6,804 bases of DNA from an uncultured Gammaproteobacteria bacterium (GCA_903870185.1 CAIQCE010000017.1:1-6804), one strand, 5' to 3'; counted from the first letter of the stretch, positions 1-6,127 are shown. Numbers and translations are program-made. The notes: generated by a model not told the origin, from the sequence alone.

Positions 1-200
1 CACCTTAAGCATAAGAAACTTTATGGAACACATAACACTCCTATGTGTTCCATTCATGACTAATAACTTCTTCCACACCCCAAAAAATCGATTAAATTTT
101 ATGCAGTTTTATTATTCTCTTAATAAAGCTTTGTTAAATTAGATCAATAGCTCAAATTCAATAACCGTTACAAAATCTCGAAGATATTTAAAGATTGTGA
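1..200. other. AT-rich stretch without a recognisable gene
   Basis: Neither strand shows a convincing gene. The longest plus-strand reading from an ATG (23-142, 39 codons) has no Shine-Dalgarno sequence, and its start lies inside a perfect hairpin. The stretch is strongly AT-rich and could be leader or flanking DNA of the decayed gene that follows. I saw no clear promoter pair, RNA gene or riboswitch fold. Confidence 0.5.
23..53. repeat. Perfect 12-bp hairpin, 7-base loop
   Basis: ATGGAACACATA (23-34) is exactly complementary to TATGTGTTCCAT (42-53) across the loop ACACTCC. No T-tract follows the stem on either strand, so it is not a canonical intrinsic terminator. It could serve a gene left of the window, be a protein-binding palindrome, or be one member of a dispersed repeat family. 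It is unlike the palindromes at the right end of the window. Confidence 0.6.
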
Positions 201-556
201 GAAAGCACCCTAAAAATAACGATCCTCATTGGGATTAAAGACATAAAACAAGAATACAGAACTCTAATCGATAATATTCAAAATTATTTGGACCGTCGTG
301 ATCGCGGATGGAGTTATTATTGGTTTGGATTATTCAGCCTTTTTGGTTTTGGATTTAGCAAGACTGAAAAAATGAAAGCAGCCAATGCATTGATAGAGGT
401 ACTCTACGAGAGAACTGATGTCTAACACTCGATAAGGTTCTTCCTGCGCTCTCACAGGGTGAATTAGGCCGTTATTATCGTGAATATTTGAAGATAAAGA
501 AGACGATTGATGAAAAAGCTCCAGCAGAGGCAGGACTACGAATATCAGTAGTATAG
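201..556 (+). pseudogene. Decayed gene remnant, 3' part only, one frameshift
   Basis: Reading from 201, one frame stays open to a TAA at 423-425. It contains protein-like sequence such as NYLDRRDRGWSYYWFGLFS (282-338), followed by a GFGFSKTEKMKAANALIEVL stretch. A shift of one base at about 420-425 restores a second open frame (425-556) reading TLDKVLPALSQGELGRYYRE and ending at TAG 554-556. Joined across a single missing base, the protein reads smoothly (...RTDV-L-TLDKVLP...). No ATG, GTG or TTG precedes the conserved part in frame, so the 5' end is lost. The aromatic, Gly-rich segment followed by AANAL and GELG-like motifs resembles a C-terminal module I associate with Legionella/Coxiella-type proteins. 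That is from memory and not proven. From 541 on, the sequence is a yihY fragment on the other strand, so the last few codons are probably not original. Confidence 0.6.
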
Positions 557-620
557 CCAACGTCTCATGAGTAACACATAACTCAGGAAGTAACTGATAT
601 ACAGCATGAAAGCATATAGC
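541..620 (-). pseudogene. 80-bp decayed fragment of yihY (direct-repeat copy of 4321-4402)
   Basis: Aligned by eye with 4321-4402 inside intact yihY, 67 of 80 paired bases match, with one 1-base and one 2-base gap. Of 13 mismatches 12 are transitions, and 9 change G/C in the intact gene to A/T here, as expected of AT-biased decay. In the yihY frame the fragment reads YAFMLYISYFLSYVLL against YAFTLYISYFPSYVLL in the intact protein (14 of 16 identical). After a one-base deletion it continues as TLAILLIF against ALAILPIF. It corresponds to roughly residues 217-244 of YihY. It lies in the same orientation as the intact copy and ends two bases from the stop codon of the 583-residue gene. Similarity stops abruptly at about 540 and 620. 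Confidence 0.85.
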
Positions 621-621
621 G

Positions 622-2373
622 CTATCTTCCATACCTCTTCGACTGAGGATAGCCGGATGCTGCTGCCTTTGCTGCCTTTGCTGCCTTTGCTGCAGTATCT
701 CTTGGAGGAGCTGCTCCAGCTGCTGCCGCTCCGCTTGCTATAGCAGAACTCCTTGGAAGAGCTCCTCTAGCTGCCACATGAACTGCAGCAGTGGTGGAAC
801 CTTTGCCAGAAAATGAAGTACCGCGAAGACGATTTTCTTGATCAGAAAGTGGCAATGAAGAAGATGCTTCGGCCCTTGCTTCCGTACTTGAAGAACGATG
901 GCCTCTAGTTGTTGCACTTTCAAGCGTAGAATCTATTGCTGAGACTGATCTTCCTGTAGCAGAGGGCGACCCAAAAAGTCCACCCAATATACTCGATATG
1001 GTCGTTTGAGTAGGTCTTGGTATTTCTGCTCCGCTTCCAGCACTAGCCTGCCCCAGTTTTCCTGTGCCAGAACTTGAATCTGAAGAGCGTCGAGTCCCTG
1101 AAATTTTACTATGTTCAGTACCTCTAGTAGATTGACTACTTGCATCAGAAGGAGCAGGTTTCCTAGCAAGCAGGAAAGCAGCGGCTGTTCGGCCTGCAAA
1201 ACCTGGAGCAATCGGTAGCGTTTTGTTTGCACCACTTTCATCTTCACCAGTGGAAACACTTGCACTACGATCATCATCTTCTTCATTATAATCCGCCACA
1301 TGATCAACACCGCTGTTATCCGAGCGAGCTCCCATTCCATCAGAGCGTACTTCATCAGCAATATCAGGTGCTTGCACAGGTACTTGTGGCAACGGAGGAG
1401 CAGCGATAGGAGCAGCGATAGGAGCTGCCCCTGTCGGGCCAGCCAATGCAGCCATAACCATAGCTATTCCACCAGAAAATGATAAAGCATCTGAAAGCTC
1501 TGGCAAAGATTGTTGCCCAGTTGCCGATCGTGAAACTTCTGCTCCAGTAGTAGACAGGACTGGTGGCAAAGGAGCAGTGGCAGCAGATGTTATTGCTGGG
1601 ACAGGGTCAGCACGATTATTATGCGGGCCTGGCAAACCAGCCACTGCTTCCGCAATCGACATACCGGCTCGAACCACTCTTTCAGGTAACGCTGATGATT
1701 GAGGCTCAGTCGTCGATCGTGGTTGTTGAACTTCTGTTTCAGTGGGCAACGCAGGTAACAAAGAAGCTGCGGCAGCAATTGGCGCTGCCGCTGGAGTAGA
1801 CTCAACAGGATTAACCGTTGGGCGAGTCAGGGCAGCAACTGCACCCGCAATCGTCATGCTGGCTGGAACTTCTTTTTCAGGTAACGCTGATAATTGAAAC
1901 TTAGTCCTCAATCCTGAAACTTCTGCTCCAGCAGTAGGCAACACTGGTGGCAAAGGAGCTGCCGCTGGAGCAGGCTCAACAAGCTTAACCGCTCCAGATA
2001 ATTGAGGCTCAGTCGCCGATCGTGGACCTTCAGCTCCAGTAGTAAGCAACGCTGGCGGCAAAGGAGCTACGACAGCAGGTGCTGATACTGGTGCTGCTGC
2101 CAAAGCAGGATCAACAGGTTTATGATTTTTTTGGGGAGCTGTTGATTTCAAAAGATTTAAAATAAATTGAAATGCTCCAAAGCCAGTTGCCAATAACAAT
2201 ACTGCTGGAATAGCAATGGCCATTGCTAACCAGCCTGAAAAATAAAAGCCTTCGATTATATTAAAACCTAAATCACCCGTTCCTAACAAAAGGAAAGAAA
2301 GAGCGACGACTAGTCCGAAAATACCTACTATTATAAAGCCAGCTTTACGATTTAAATTCATTATATTTTTCAT
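622..2373 (-). CDS. Membrane-hairpin protein with Ala/Pro-rich repeats, unknown function
   Basis: This is a 583-residue protein of no family I recognise. Two hydrophobic segments (about 11-31 and 45-75) are joined by a short, slightly acidic loop. Both outer flanks are basic (MKNIMNLNRK; KSTAPQKNHK), which by the positive-inside rule predicts a hairpin with N-terminus and long tail on the same, cytosolic side. Residues about 84-317 are four degenerate repeats carrying an APLPPxLxTTGAEV-like core and, in the later copies, SALPE and a hydrophobic AxxIAxAVAxL element. Then come an acidic patch (DYNEEDDDR, 361-369), Ser/Gly/Thr-rich disordered sequence, and an Ala-rich tail with AAKAAKAAKAAA (about 561-572) and a basic end. 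There is no Cys and only one Trp. It is the second gene of an operon, 12 bases after the 540-residue gene, with a strong AGGAG. An Inc-like or other secreted membrane effector is one possibility; a structural envelope protein is another. Neither is proven. Confidence 0.8.
   Translation of the reverse strand: MKNIMNLNRKAGFIIVGIFGLVVALSFLLLGTGDLGFNIIEGFYFSGWLAMAIAIPAVLLLATGFGAFQFILNLLKSTAPQKNHKPVDPALAAAPVSAPAVVAPLPPALLTTGAEGPRSATEPQLSGAVKLVEPAPAAAPLPPVLPTAGAEVSGLRTKFQLSALPEKEVPASMTIAGAVAALTRPTVNPVESTPAAAPIAAAASLLPALPTETEVQQPRSTTEPQSSALPERVVRAGMSIAEAVAGLPGPHNNRADPVPAITSAATAPLPPVLSTTGAEVSRSATGQQSLPELSDALSFSGGIAMVMAALAGPTGAAPIAAPIAAPPLPQVPVQAPDIADEVRSDGMGARSDNSGVDHVADYNEEDDDRSASVSTGEDESGANKTLPIAPGFAGRTAAAFLLARKPAPSDASSQSTRGTEHSKISGTRRSSDSSSGTGKLGQASAGSGAEIPRPTQTTISSILGGLFGSPSATGRSVSAIDSTLESATTRGHRSSSTEARAEASSSLPLSDQENRLRGTSFSGKGSTTAAVHVAARGALPRSSAIASGAAAAGAAPPRDTAAKAAKAAKAAASGYPQSKRYGR
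662..688 (-). repeat. Three exact 9-bp tandem repeats coding AAK
   Basis: The unit GCTGCCTTT occurs three times in a row (plus-strand reading) and is followed by a partial copy. On the coding strand it gives the (AAK)n tail of the 583-residue protein. Exact 9-bp units change copy number by replication slippage without breaking the frame, so tail length may vary among strains. The Ala/Lys pattern resembles the tails of histone-H1-like proteins in composition only. Confidence 0.8.
1397..1420 (-). repeat. Two exact 12-bp tandem repeats coding APIA
   Basis: The unit GGAGCAGCGATA (plus-strand reading) occurs at 1397-1408 and 1409-1420. It encodes the repeated APIAAPIA stretch near residue 320 of the 583-residue protein, just after the fourth long repeat. 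It looks like a recent in-frame slippage duplication. Confidence 0.75.
1423..2124 (-). repeat. Four degenerate repeats of about 45-65 codons inside the 583-residue gene
   Basis: Similarity is visible at the DNA level. A block resembling AACTTCTGCTCCAG followed by GGTGGCAAAGGAGC recurs (plus-strand reading) near 1533, 1729, 1918 and 2028, with spacings of about 196, 189 and 110 bases. CTGCCGCTGGAG plus a CTCAACA-like block recurs near 1784 and 1959, and TTCAGGTAACGCTGAT recurs near 1680 and 1877. In protein terms the copies cover about residues 84-133, 134-191, 192-256 and 257-317; the first lacks the SALPE...AVA half. Divergence between copies suggests old duplication with selection to keep the core. 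Confidence 0.75.
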
Positions 2374-2382
2374 ATTTTATTG

Positions 2383-2388
2383 CTCCTA
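2383..2388 (-). promoter_or_regulatory. Ribosome binding site embedded in the upstream stop codon
   Basis: The minus strand reads TAGGAG here, nine bases before the ATG at 2373. The TAG is the stop codon of the 540-residue gene, so terminating ribosomes release on top of the Shine-Dalgarno of the 583-residue gene. This favours translational coupling and a fixed ratio of the two proteins. Confidence 0.8.
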
Positions 2389-4008
2389 TCTAACACCGAA
2401 AGTTAAACTCGCACTAGGGCCTGATTCTATTTCAGCCTCAGCACTTGGAACTACTTGCCTTAATTGCTCATTAAGTGAAATGATCCGAGCTCTATAAAAT
2501 TTCTGTGTTTCTTTATCCGTTTCTTCGGCTAAAGCGCTTTCAACCGCCGCTAGCTCAAGTTTCAGCCCACGTTTTTTTGCGCTATTTTCTGCATCATGAA
2601 TCGCTCTTGCTCTTTCGGCTTTACGATCTTCTGCAGGCGATGATCCAGATCCACTCTCCGCTACGGGTGACAATTTAGCTCTTAACCCATGTTTTGCAGC
2701 TGCTGCGGCTAAACTACCGCTAGCACCGCTGGCAACAGAACTTCTACGTGATCCTGAGCCTCCGGCTCCAGCTCCAGCAGCGGCTCGGCCTCCTGTAGCA
2801 GAAACATTGGTTCGCACACTATGTCCCGCCATACTAGCAGCTACAGTTTCTCCATCTGCCCCAGCTGATTCGATCATTTTAGTTGCAGCCGTAGAAGCTT
2901 CCCTAACTTCCTCTAACACCGACATAAAACCTGATGCAACTAATTGATGCACCTGATTTTGAGATCCCTCATCTAGACCAGGAAAACGCTTAGAAAAATT
3001 CTTACCAGCATCCTTAATACTTTCATCATCAATAGGCTTTTCATAGTCTTCTTCTCCCAGAGGAACACCTAAAGAAGCTGCATAAAAAGCACGCAGTCCC
3101 TTTAGATATTCAGCACTTGAAAGAGGACCAAATCGCTTAGCAAATTTTCTTTCACCAAGTAGATAGGCTTCTTTCATTTTATCACGGCTTGGTTTATAGG
3201 AAGGCCCCACTACTACATCTTCTAACAACTTATTAAGCATTTTTCTTAAATGTTGCATTCTCGCAACTTTATCTGTTTGCTCAAGATTCTTTTCATTTTT
3301 GAGAAAATATTTATAGCATCTTAATAGCCCAATTAATAAGCTTGTAAAATATTGGAATTTTACAAAATCAGCACGAATAGGTTCATATTCACCACGCTGT
3401 ATATGACCACGCAAAACACTCAAAAAACCTCGCCATTTCTCAGCCCCATTGACCAACAATGGAGATTTATCTCCTTTCCCTTTGGCGGCTTTATCAACTA
3501 CGATAGGCTCTAATAAATAAGCACAAACCCCATAGATTTGAGTCTCATAAGGTGATTTTTCTACGCTCTTACTTATATATAAAGCTGATAATCCTTCAAT
3601 AGCAGGAGGGTAACAATATTGTTGAAGTGCATTTTTATAAAATCCCTCACCTGCTTTATAATCACCTGAAAATACTTGAAAGTCTCCACTAATAAATGCA
3701 GCAACAGCCTTAAGCTTAGGGTCAGCATCCTCTTTTGATAATATGGATCCAATCATGGCTTCCAGTTGTTTTTTCTTTGAGACGCCAGCTCCTGAATCGG
3801 CTATTACCACATAACTAGAATATTCGTCTTCCAATCCACTAGCCATCGCAGGAATCAAAACTGCCTCTTTTGCATGAGCAGCTGAATGAGCGCCTACTCC
3901 ATTACTTCTAGGTTTCGCAGAGTCAGCAGAACTAGCTGATAAACCAGCTCCATGTGCGGGCACAGATGCTGTAGGAAGTGCGGGGGCTGTAAGTGTGGAA
4001 GGTCGCAT
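2386..4008 (-). CDS. Soluble TPR-like/coiled-coil protein, unknown function
   Basis: This is a 540-residue protein of unrecognised family, with no signal peptide or membrane segment. Residues 1-60 are Pro/Ala/Ser-rich and probably disordered. Residues 99-145 (AAFISGDFQVFSGDYKAG, then FYKNAL and a PPAIEGLSALY stretch) have the small-residue, Gly-Asp-Tyr and Ala-Leu spacing of a tetratricopeptide unit. A largely helical, Lys-rich region follows to about 380. Residues about 384-458 are Gly/Ser/Ala-rich linker (AGAGAGGSGSRRSS). Residues about 459-520 are a charged heptad-like helix, probably a coiled coil. I chose the ATG at 4008 because AGAGGA lies seven bases upstream. A TTG nine codons earlier (4035) has no well-placed ribosome site. 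It is the first gene of a two-gene operon with the membrane-hairpin protein. The RRSS/SGA-rich linker resembles the partner's tail in composition. A secreted effector or a cytosolic partner of the membrane protein are both possible. Confidence 0.8.
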   Translation of the reverse strand: MRPSTLTAPALPTASVPAHGAGLSASSADSAKPRSNGVGAHSAAHAKEAVLIPAMASGLEDEYSSYVVIADSGAGVSKKKQLEAMIGSILSKEDADPKLKAVAAFISGDFQVFSGDYKAGEGFYKNALQQYCYPPAIEGLSALYISKSVEKSPYETQIYGVCAYLLEPIVVDKAAKGKGDKSPLLVNGAEKWRGFLSVLRGHIQRGEYEPIRADFVKFQYFTSLLIGLLRCYKYFLKNEKNLEQTDKVARMQHLRKMLNKLLEDVVVGPSYKPSRDKMKEAYLLGERKFAKRFGPLSSAEYLKGLRAFYAASLGVPLGEEDYEKPIDDESIKDAGKNFSKRFPGLDEGSQNQVHQLVASGFMSVLEEVREASTAATKMIESAGADGETVAASMAGHSVRTNVSATGGRAAAGAGAGGSGSRRSSVASGASGSLAAAAAKHGLRAKLSPVAESGSGSSPAEDRKAERARAIHDAENSAKKRGLKLELAAVESALAEETDKETQKFYRARIISLNEQLRQVVPSAEAEIESGPSASLTFGVR

Positions 4009-4235
4009 AAAAATGTCCTCTAGCTTGGAAACCAATAACTAGAAATTAATATTCCTAGCTTTAACAATTGATATCCTTACCGTGAACTAATGCCGCCTAT
4101 CCCGAGCGTTTTTGACGATAATGAGTAAAAATAGACAAGTATCGCGTGGAGAGGTTACTCTTAGGCAGGGCTATGAGTCAAGCGTAGATAGTGAAAATAG
4201 AGGATTTGAGACTGCTAATCGGTTTGTTGAACACT
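4009..4235. other. Spacer between yihY and the two-gene operon
   Basis: By position this stretch should carry the minus-strand promoter of the 540/583-residue operon and the end of the lysE-yihY transcript. On the minus strand I see AT-rich candidates around 4040-4080 (for example TTGTTA and TATTAA), but no pair with consensus 16-18-base spacing, and no hairpin plus T-tract. On the plus strand a 56-codon reading from ATG 4121 to TAA 4291 runs antisense into the end of yihY. It encodes a hydrophilic peptide and lacks a Shine-Dalgarno sequence, so I do not call it a gene. Confidence 0.5.
4016..4021 (-). promoter_or_regulatory. Ribosome binding site that fixes the start of the 540-residue gene
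   Basis: The minus strand reads AGAGGA followed by CATTTTT and then the ATG at 4008. Seven-base spacing is near ideal. This site lies inside the reading frame that would open at the TTG at 4035, and so argues against that longer start. Confidence 0.75.
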
Positions 4236-5051
4236 CTAAGGCCCAAACTCAACCGTCACCTCATGAGCAATCATGGCTCCTAAGAGTATAATCACCCAAG
4301 AAATATAGAGCCATACTAGAAATATCGGCAGTATGGCTAACGCCCCATAGAGCAACACATAGCTCGGGAAATAACTGATATACAAAGTGAAAGCATATTT
4401 AGCAGATTCAAACAATAGATCCGAAAGAACCCCACCAATCACCGCTGCATAAAAAGGCACTTTACAAGTCGGCAATATCCAATTCAATAAAGTGAAAGTT
4501 GAAAAACTCAACACACATGCAATTAATTCCAATAAGATTTTTTCAAGATAGGGGATCTGGAAAATACTATTAACCCACGGCAATGAAATCAAAAAAGAAC
4601 TGACTAAAAAACCGAGCCCCATCAGCAAAGGCGTCAACAGTAAAATCAATATATAAATTGAAAATGATTTATAAATATTACGACGATGCTTCACTCTCCA
4701 AATCGCATTGAACGCACTACTCACATTATAAATCGTCCATAAAGAAACCAATGCTAAAGCCCATATATTTGCTTTAGAAAGACCAGGAAGCCTTTCCATA
4801 AATCCCTGCAAATGCTCAACGATGGATTGCGCAGATCCCGCTACAAAATTGGCGAAAATAAAAGATTGCATCTTAGCACCCAAACCCTGCAACCAAGGCA
4901 CAGCTGATAAAATACTTAACGCAACCAATCCAAAAGGCACTAACGATAATAGTGTGGTATAAACCAAAGAAGCCGCTCGATCTGAGCAATCTTCTTGATA
5001 AAATCGCTTAACAATATTTTTTAGAACTTTTAAAACTCTTTTAAATCTCAT
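4236..5051 (-). CDS. yihY: YihY/BrkB-family inner-membrane protein
   Basis: This is a 271-residue polytopic protein of the YihY/virulence-factor-BrkB family, once mislabelled ribonuclease BN; its biochemical role is unsettled. Family landmarks are all present: SLVYTTLLSLVP near residue 28, FIFANF (64-69), AFNAIWRVKHRR (113-124), LPTCKVPFYAAVIGG (193-207), LLFESAKYAFTLYISYFPSY (212-231), and the terminal YGALAILPIFLVWLYISW followed by LLGA. About six membrane helices are expected. Length is close to the family's 270-300. I start at the ATG at 5051 because AGGTGA lies eight bases upstream. The GTG at 5063, four codons earlier, overlaps the exporter stop but has no ribosome site. It is the second gene of an operon with the LysE-family exporter. 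A decayed copy of residues 217-244 lies at 541-620. Confidence 0.9.
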   Translation of the reverse strand: MRFKRVLKVLKNIVKRFYQEDCSDRAASLVYTTLLSLVPFGLVALSILSAVPWLQGLGAKMQSFIFANFVAGSAQSIVEHLQGFMERLPGLSKANIWALALVSLWTIYNVSSAFNAIWRVKHRRNIYKSFSIYILILLLTPLLMGLGFLVSSFLISLPWVNSIFQIPYLEKILLELIACVLSFSTFTLLNWILPTCKVPFYAAVIGGVLSDLLFESAKYAFTLYISYFPSYVLLYGALAILPIFLVWLYISWVIILLGAMIAHEVTVEFGP

Positions 5052-5059
5052 CCCTATTC

Positions 5060-5065
5060 TCACCT
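5060..5065 (-). promoter_or_regulatory. Ribosome binding site of yihY, overlapping the exporter stop
   Basis: The minus strand reads AGGTGA, eight bases before the ATG at 5051. The TGA is the stop codon of the exporter gene. This is the same stop-inside-Shine-Dalgarno layout as in the 540/583-residue operon, and it supports the ATG over the GTG at 5063. Confidence 0.7.
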
Positions 5066-5704
5066 AAAATTTAAAATCCCATCTGTGAATCGAATCAACT
5101 CAATTAATTGAACGCTAATATAAATAGCGACTGACCAAATAATAATTGCGGAAAGTTTATTAATACGAAGTAACCAAGTGCCACTATGATCCATTCGTTG
5201 CAATACCCGACCCGAAATCGCCATCGCCCAAAACCAAAGAAATGAAACCAAAATGCAGGCTCCTGTAAAAGCCCATTTTGCCTCACCTAAATATTGAAGA
5301 GAGTTGCTACCAATTACGGCGACGGTATCGATGACCGCATGAGGATTGAGTATAGAAACAGAAATCGCAAATAAAATTTGGCGCTTAGCTGAATGTGAAG
5401 AAGAATGATCTGCAGAATGAGGCTTCGCCTTCCAAGTCACCCAACCCATATAGCTTAAAAAGATAACCCCTACACTGAATATAACGAGTTTAAGCCAAGG
5501 AAGCTCCATCACGATCAATGAAATGCCGAGGACTGACAACAATATGAGCGTCATATCACAAAGAAAAGCCGTCATGATGCTGGGAACTGCTTGAATCAAT
5601 CGACTATGAGTCGCCCCTTGATTGAATACATAAACATTCTGAACACCTAACGGGATAATCAATCCAAAAGCCAAAATTAATCCATGCATGAATGCCGCAA
5701 ACAT
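5060..5704 (-). CDS. LysE/ArgO-family amino-acid exporter
   Basis: This 214-residue membrane protein belongs to the LysE/YggA(ArgO) branch of the LysE superfamily, which exports basic amino acids such as arginine or lysine out of the cytosol. Signature segments are GLIIPLGVQNVYVFNQG (14-30), matching the GxxxPLGxQN motif of the first helix, and LNPHAVIDT (119-127), which marks LysE/ArgO rather than RhtB-type exporters. Five to six hydrophobic helices are visible, with a hydrophilic His/Ser-rich loop at about 95-108. Length matches the family (about 200-230). The ATG at 5704 is preceded by AAGGGG with six-base spacing. It is first in an operon with yihY and divergent from arsC. No adjacent ArgP/LysG-type regulator is seen. 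Substrate specificity cannot be read from sequence. Confidence 0.87.
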   Translation of the reverse strand: MFAAFMHGLILAFGLIIPLGVQNVYVFNQGATHSRLIQAVPSIMTAFLCDMTLILLSVLGISLIVMELPWLKLVIFSVGVIFLSYMGWVTWKAKPHSADHSSSHSAKRQILFAISVSILNPHAVIDTVAVIGSNSLQYLGEAKWAFTGACILVSFLWFWAMAISGRVLQRMDHSGTWLLRINKLSAIIIWSVAIYISVQLIELIRFTDGILNFR

Positions 5705-5725
5705 CTTAATCCCCTTAATGTGCCC

Positions 5726-5754
5726 TTGATCATTTCATAGTAACTATTTATTAT
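5726..5754 (+). promoter_or_regulatory. Sigma70-type promoter for arsC-wrbA
   Basis: TTGATC (5726-5731) and TATTAT (5749-5754) are separated by exactly 17 bases, matching the -35 and -10 consensus at four and five of six positions. The start point would fall near 5761. The ATG at 5753 lies inside this -10 box, so it could not be translated from this transcript; that supports the arsC start at 5777. Confidence 0.6.
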
Positions 5755-5776
5755 GAAAAAAATACGTGAGATTAAT

Positions 5777-6127
5777 ATGACTCAAGTCACCCTCTATCAC
5801 AACCCTCGATGTTCTAAATCTAGAGAAGCTTTAGCACTACTCGAAGCCCAAGGCATTCAACCCAAAGTGGTGCTTTATTTAGAAACCCCATCCAAACCTA
5901 AAGAACTAGAATCCCTATTGAAACAACTGGGATTAAAACCCAAGGACGTGATGCGCACCAAAGAGCCTGTGTACCGAGAGCTTAAACTCGCGCAATCTCA
6001 ATTAACCGATAAACAACTCATCCAAATTCTGGCTGATAATCCCATTTTAATAGAGCGACCCATCGTCGTCTGTAAGCAGAAAGCGGTGATTGCTCGTCCC
6101 CCTGAAAAATTACTGGAGATCATTTAA
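5777..6127 (+). CDS. arsC: ArsC-family reductase (YfgD type)
   Basis: This 116-residue thioredoxin-fold protein belongs to the glutaredoxin-coupled arsenate reductase family. It opens with VTLYHNPRCSKSREAL, carrying His8 and the catalytic Cys12. Arg60, Arg94 (in ERPIVV) and Arg107 (in ARPPE) fall at exactly the numbers of the substrate-binding arginines of plasmid R773 ArsC when counted from this start. Length and the ending resemble E. coli YfgD, a chromosomal paralogue whose arsenate activity is less certain than that of plasmid ArsC. No arsR, arsB or acr3 is nearby, so a true arsenic operon is not supported. The start at ATG 5777 has GTGAG six bases upstream. An ATG at 5753 has no ribosome site and lies in the -10 box. 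It overlaps wrbA by one base. Confidence 0.9.
   Translation: MTQVTLYHNPRCSKSREALALLEAQGIQPKVVLYLETPSKPKELESLLKQLGLKPKDVMRTKEPVYRELKLAQSQLTDKQLIQILADNPILIERPIVVCKQKAVIARPPEKLLEII

Noticed and set aside
23..142. 39-codon plus-strand reading
   Set aside because: No ribosome site, start inside a perfect hairpin, and a low-information AT-rich sequence.
330..632. 100-codon minus-strand reading frame ending at 330
   Set aside because: Its first 30 or so codons run through the yihY fragment, partly in the wrong frame, and the rest is antisense to the coherent plus-strand remnant. It has no Shine-Dalgarno, and the mixed content explains its length.
738..1361. Two minus-strand frames (738-923 and 933-1361) inside the 583-residue gene
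   Set aside because: They are shadows in another frame of the same strand. Their Leu/Val/Gln-rich composition comes from shifting Ala/Ser/Thr repeat codons.
1227..1805. Plus-strand frames (1227-1409, 1300-1482, 1563-1799) and a minus frame (1590-1805)
   Set aside because: All lie within the repeat-rich 583-residue gene, lack ribosome sites and have His/Gln/Leu-biased composition typical of out-of-frame repeats.
5104..5286. 60-codon minus-strand frame within the exporter gene
   Set aside because: Shadow of the LysE-family gene, which has clear family motifs in its own frame.
5777..6127. Member of an arsenic resistance operon
   Set aside because: No arsR, arsB, acr3 or arsH is nearby. The neighbours and length fit the chromosomal YfgD-type paralogue.
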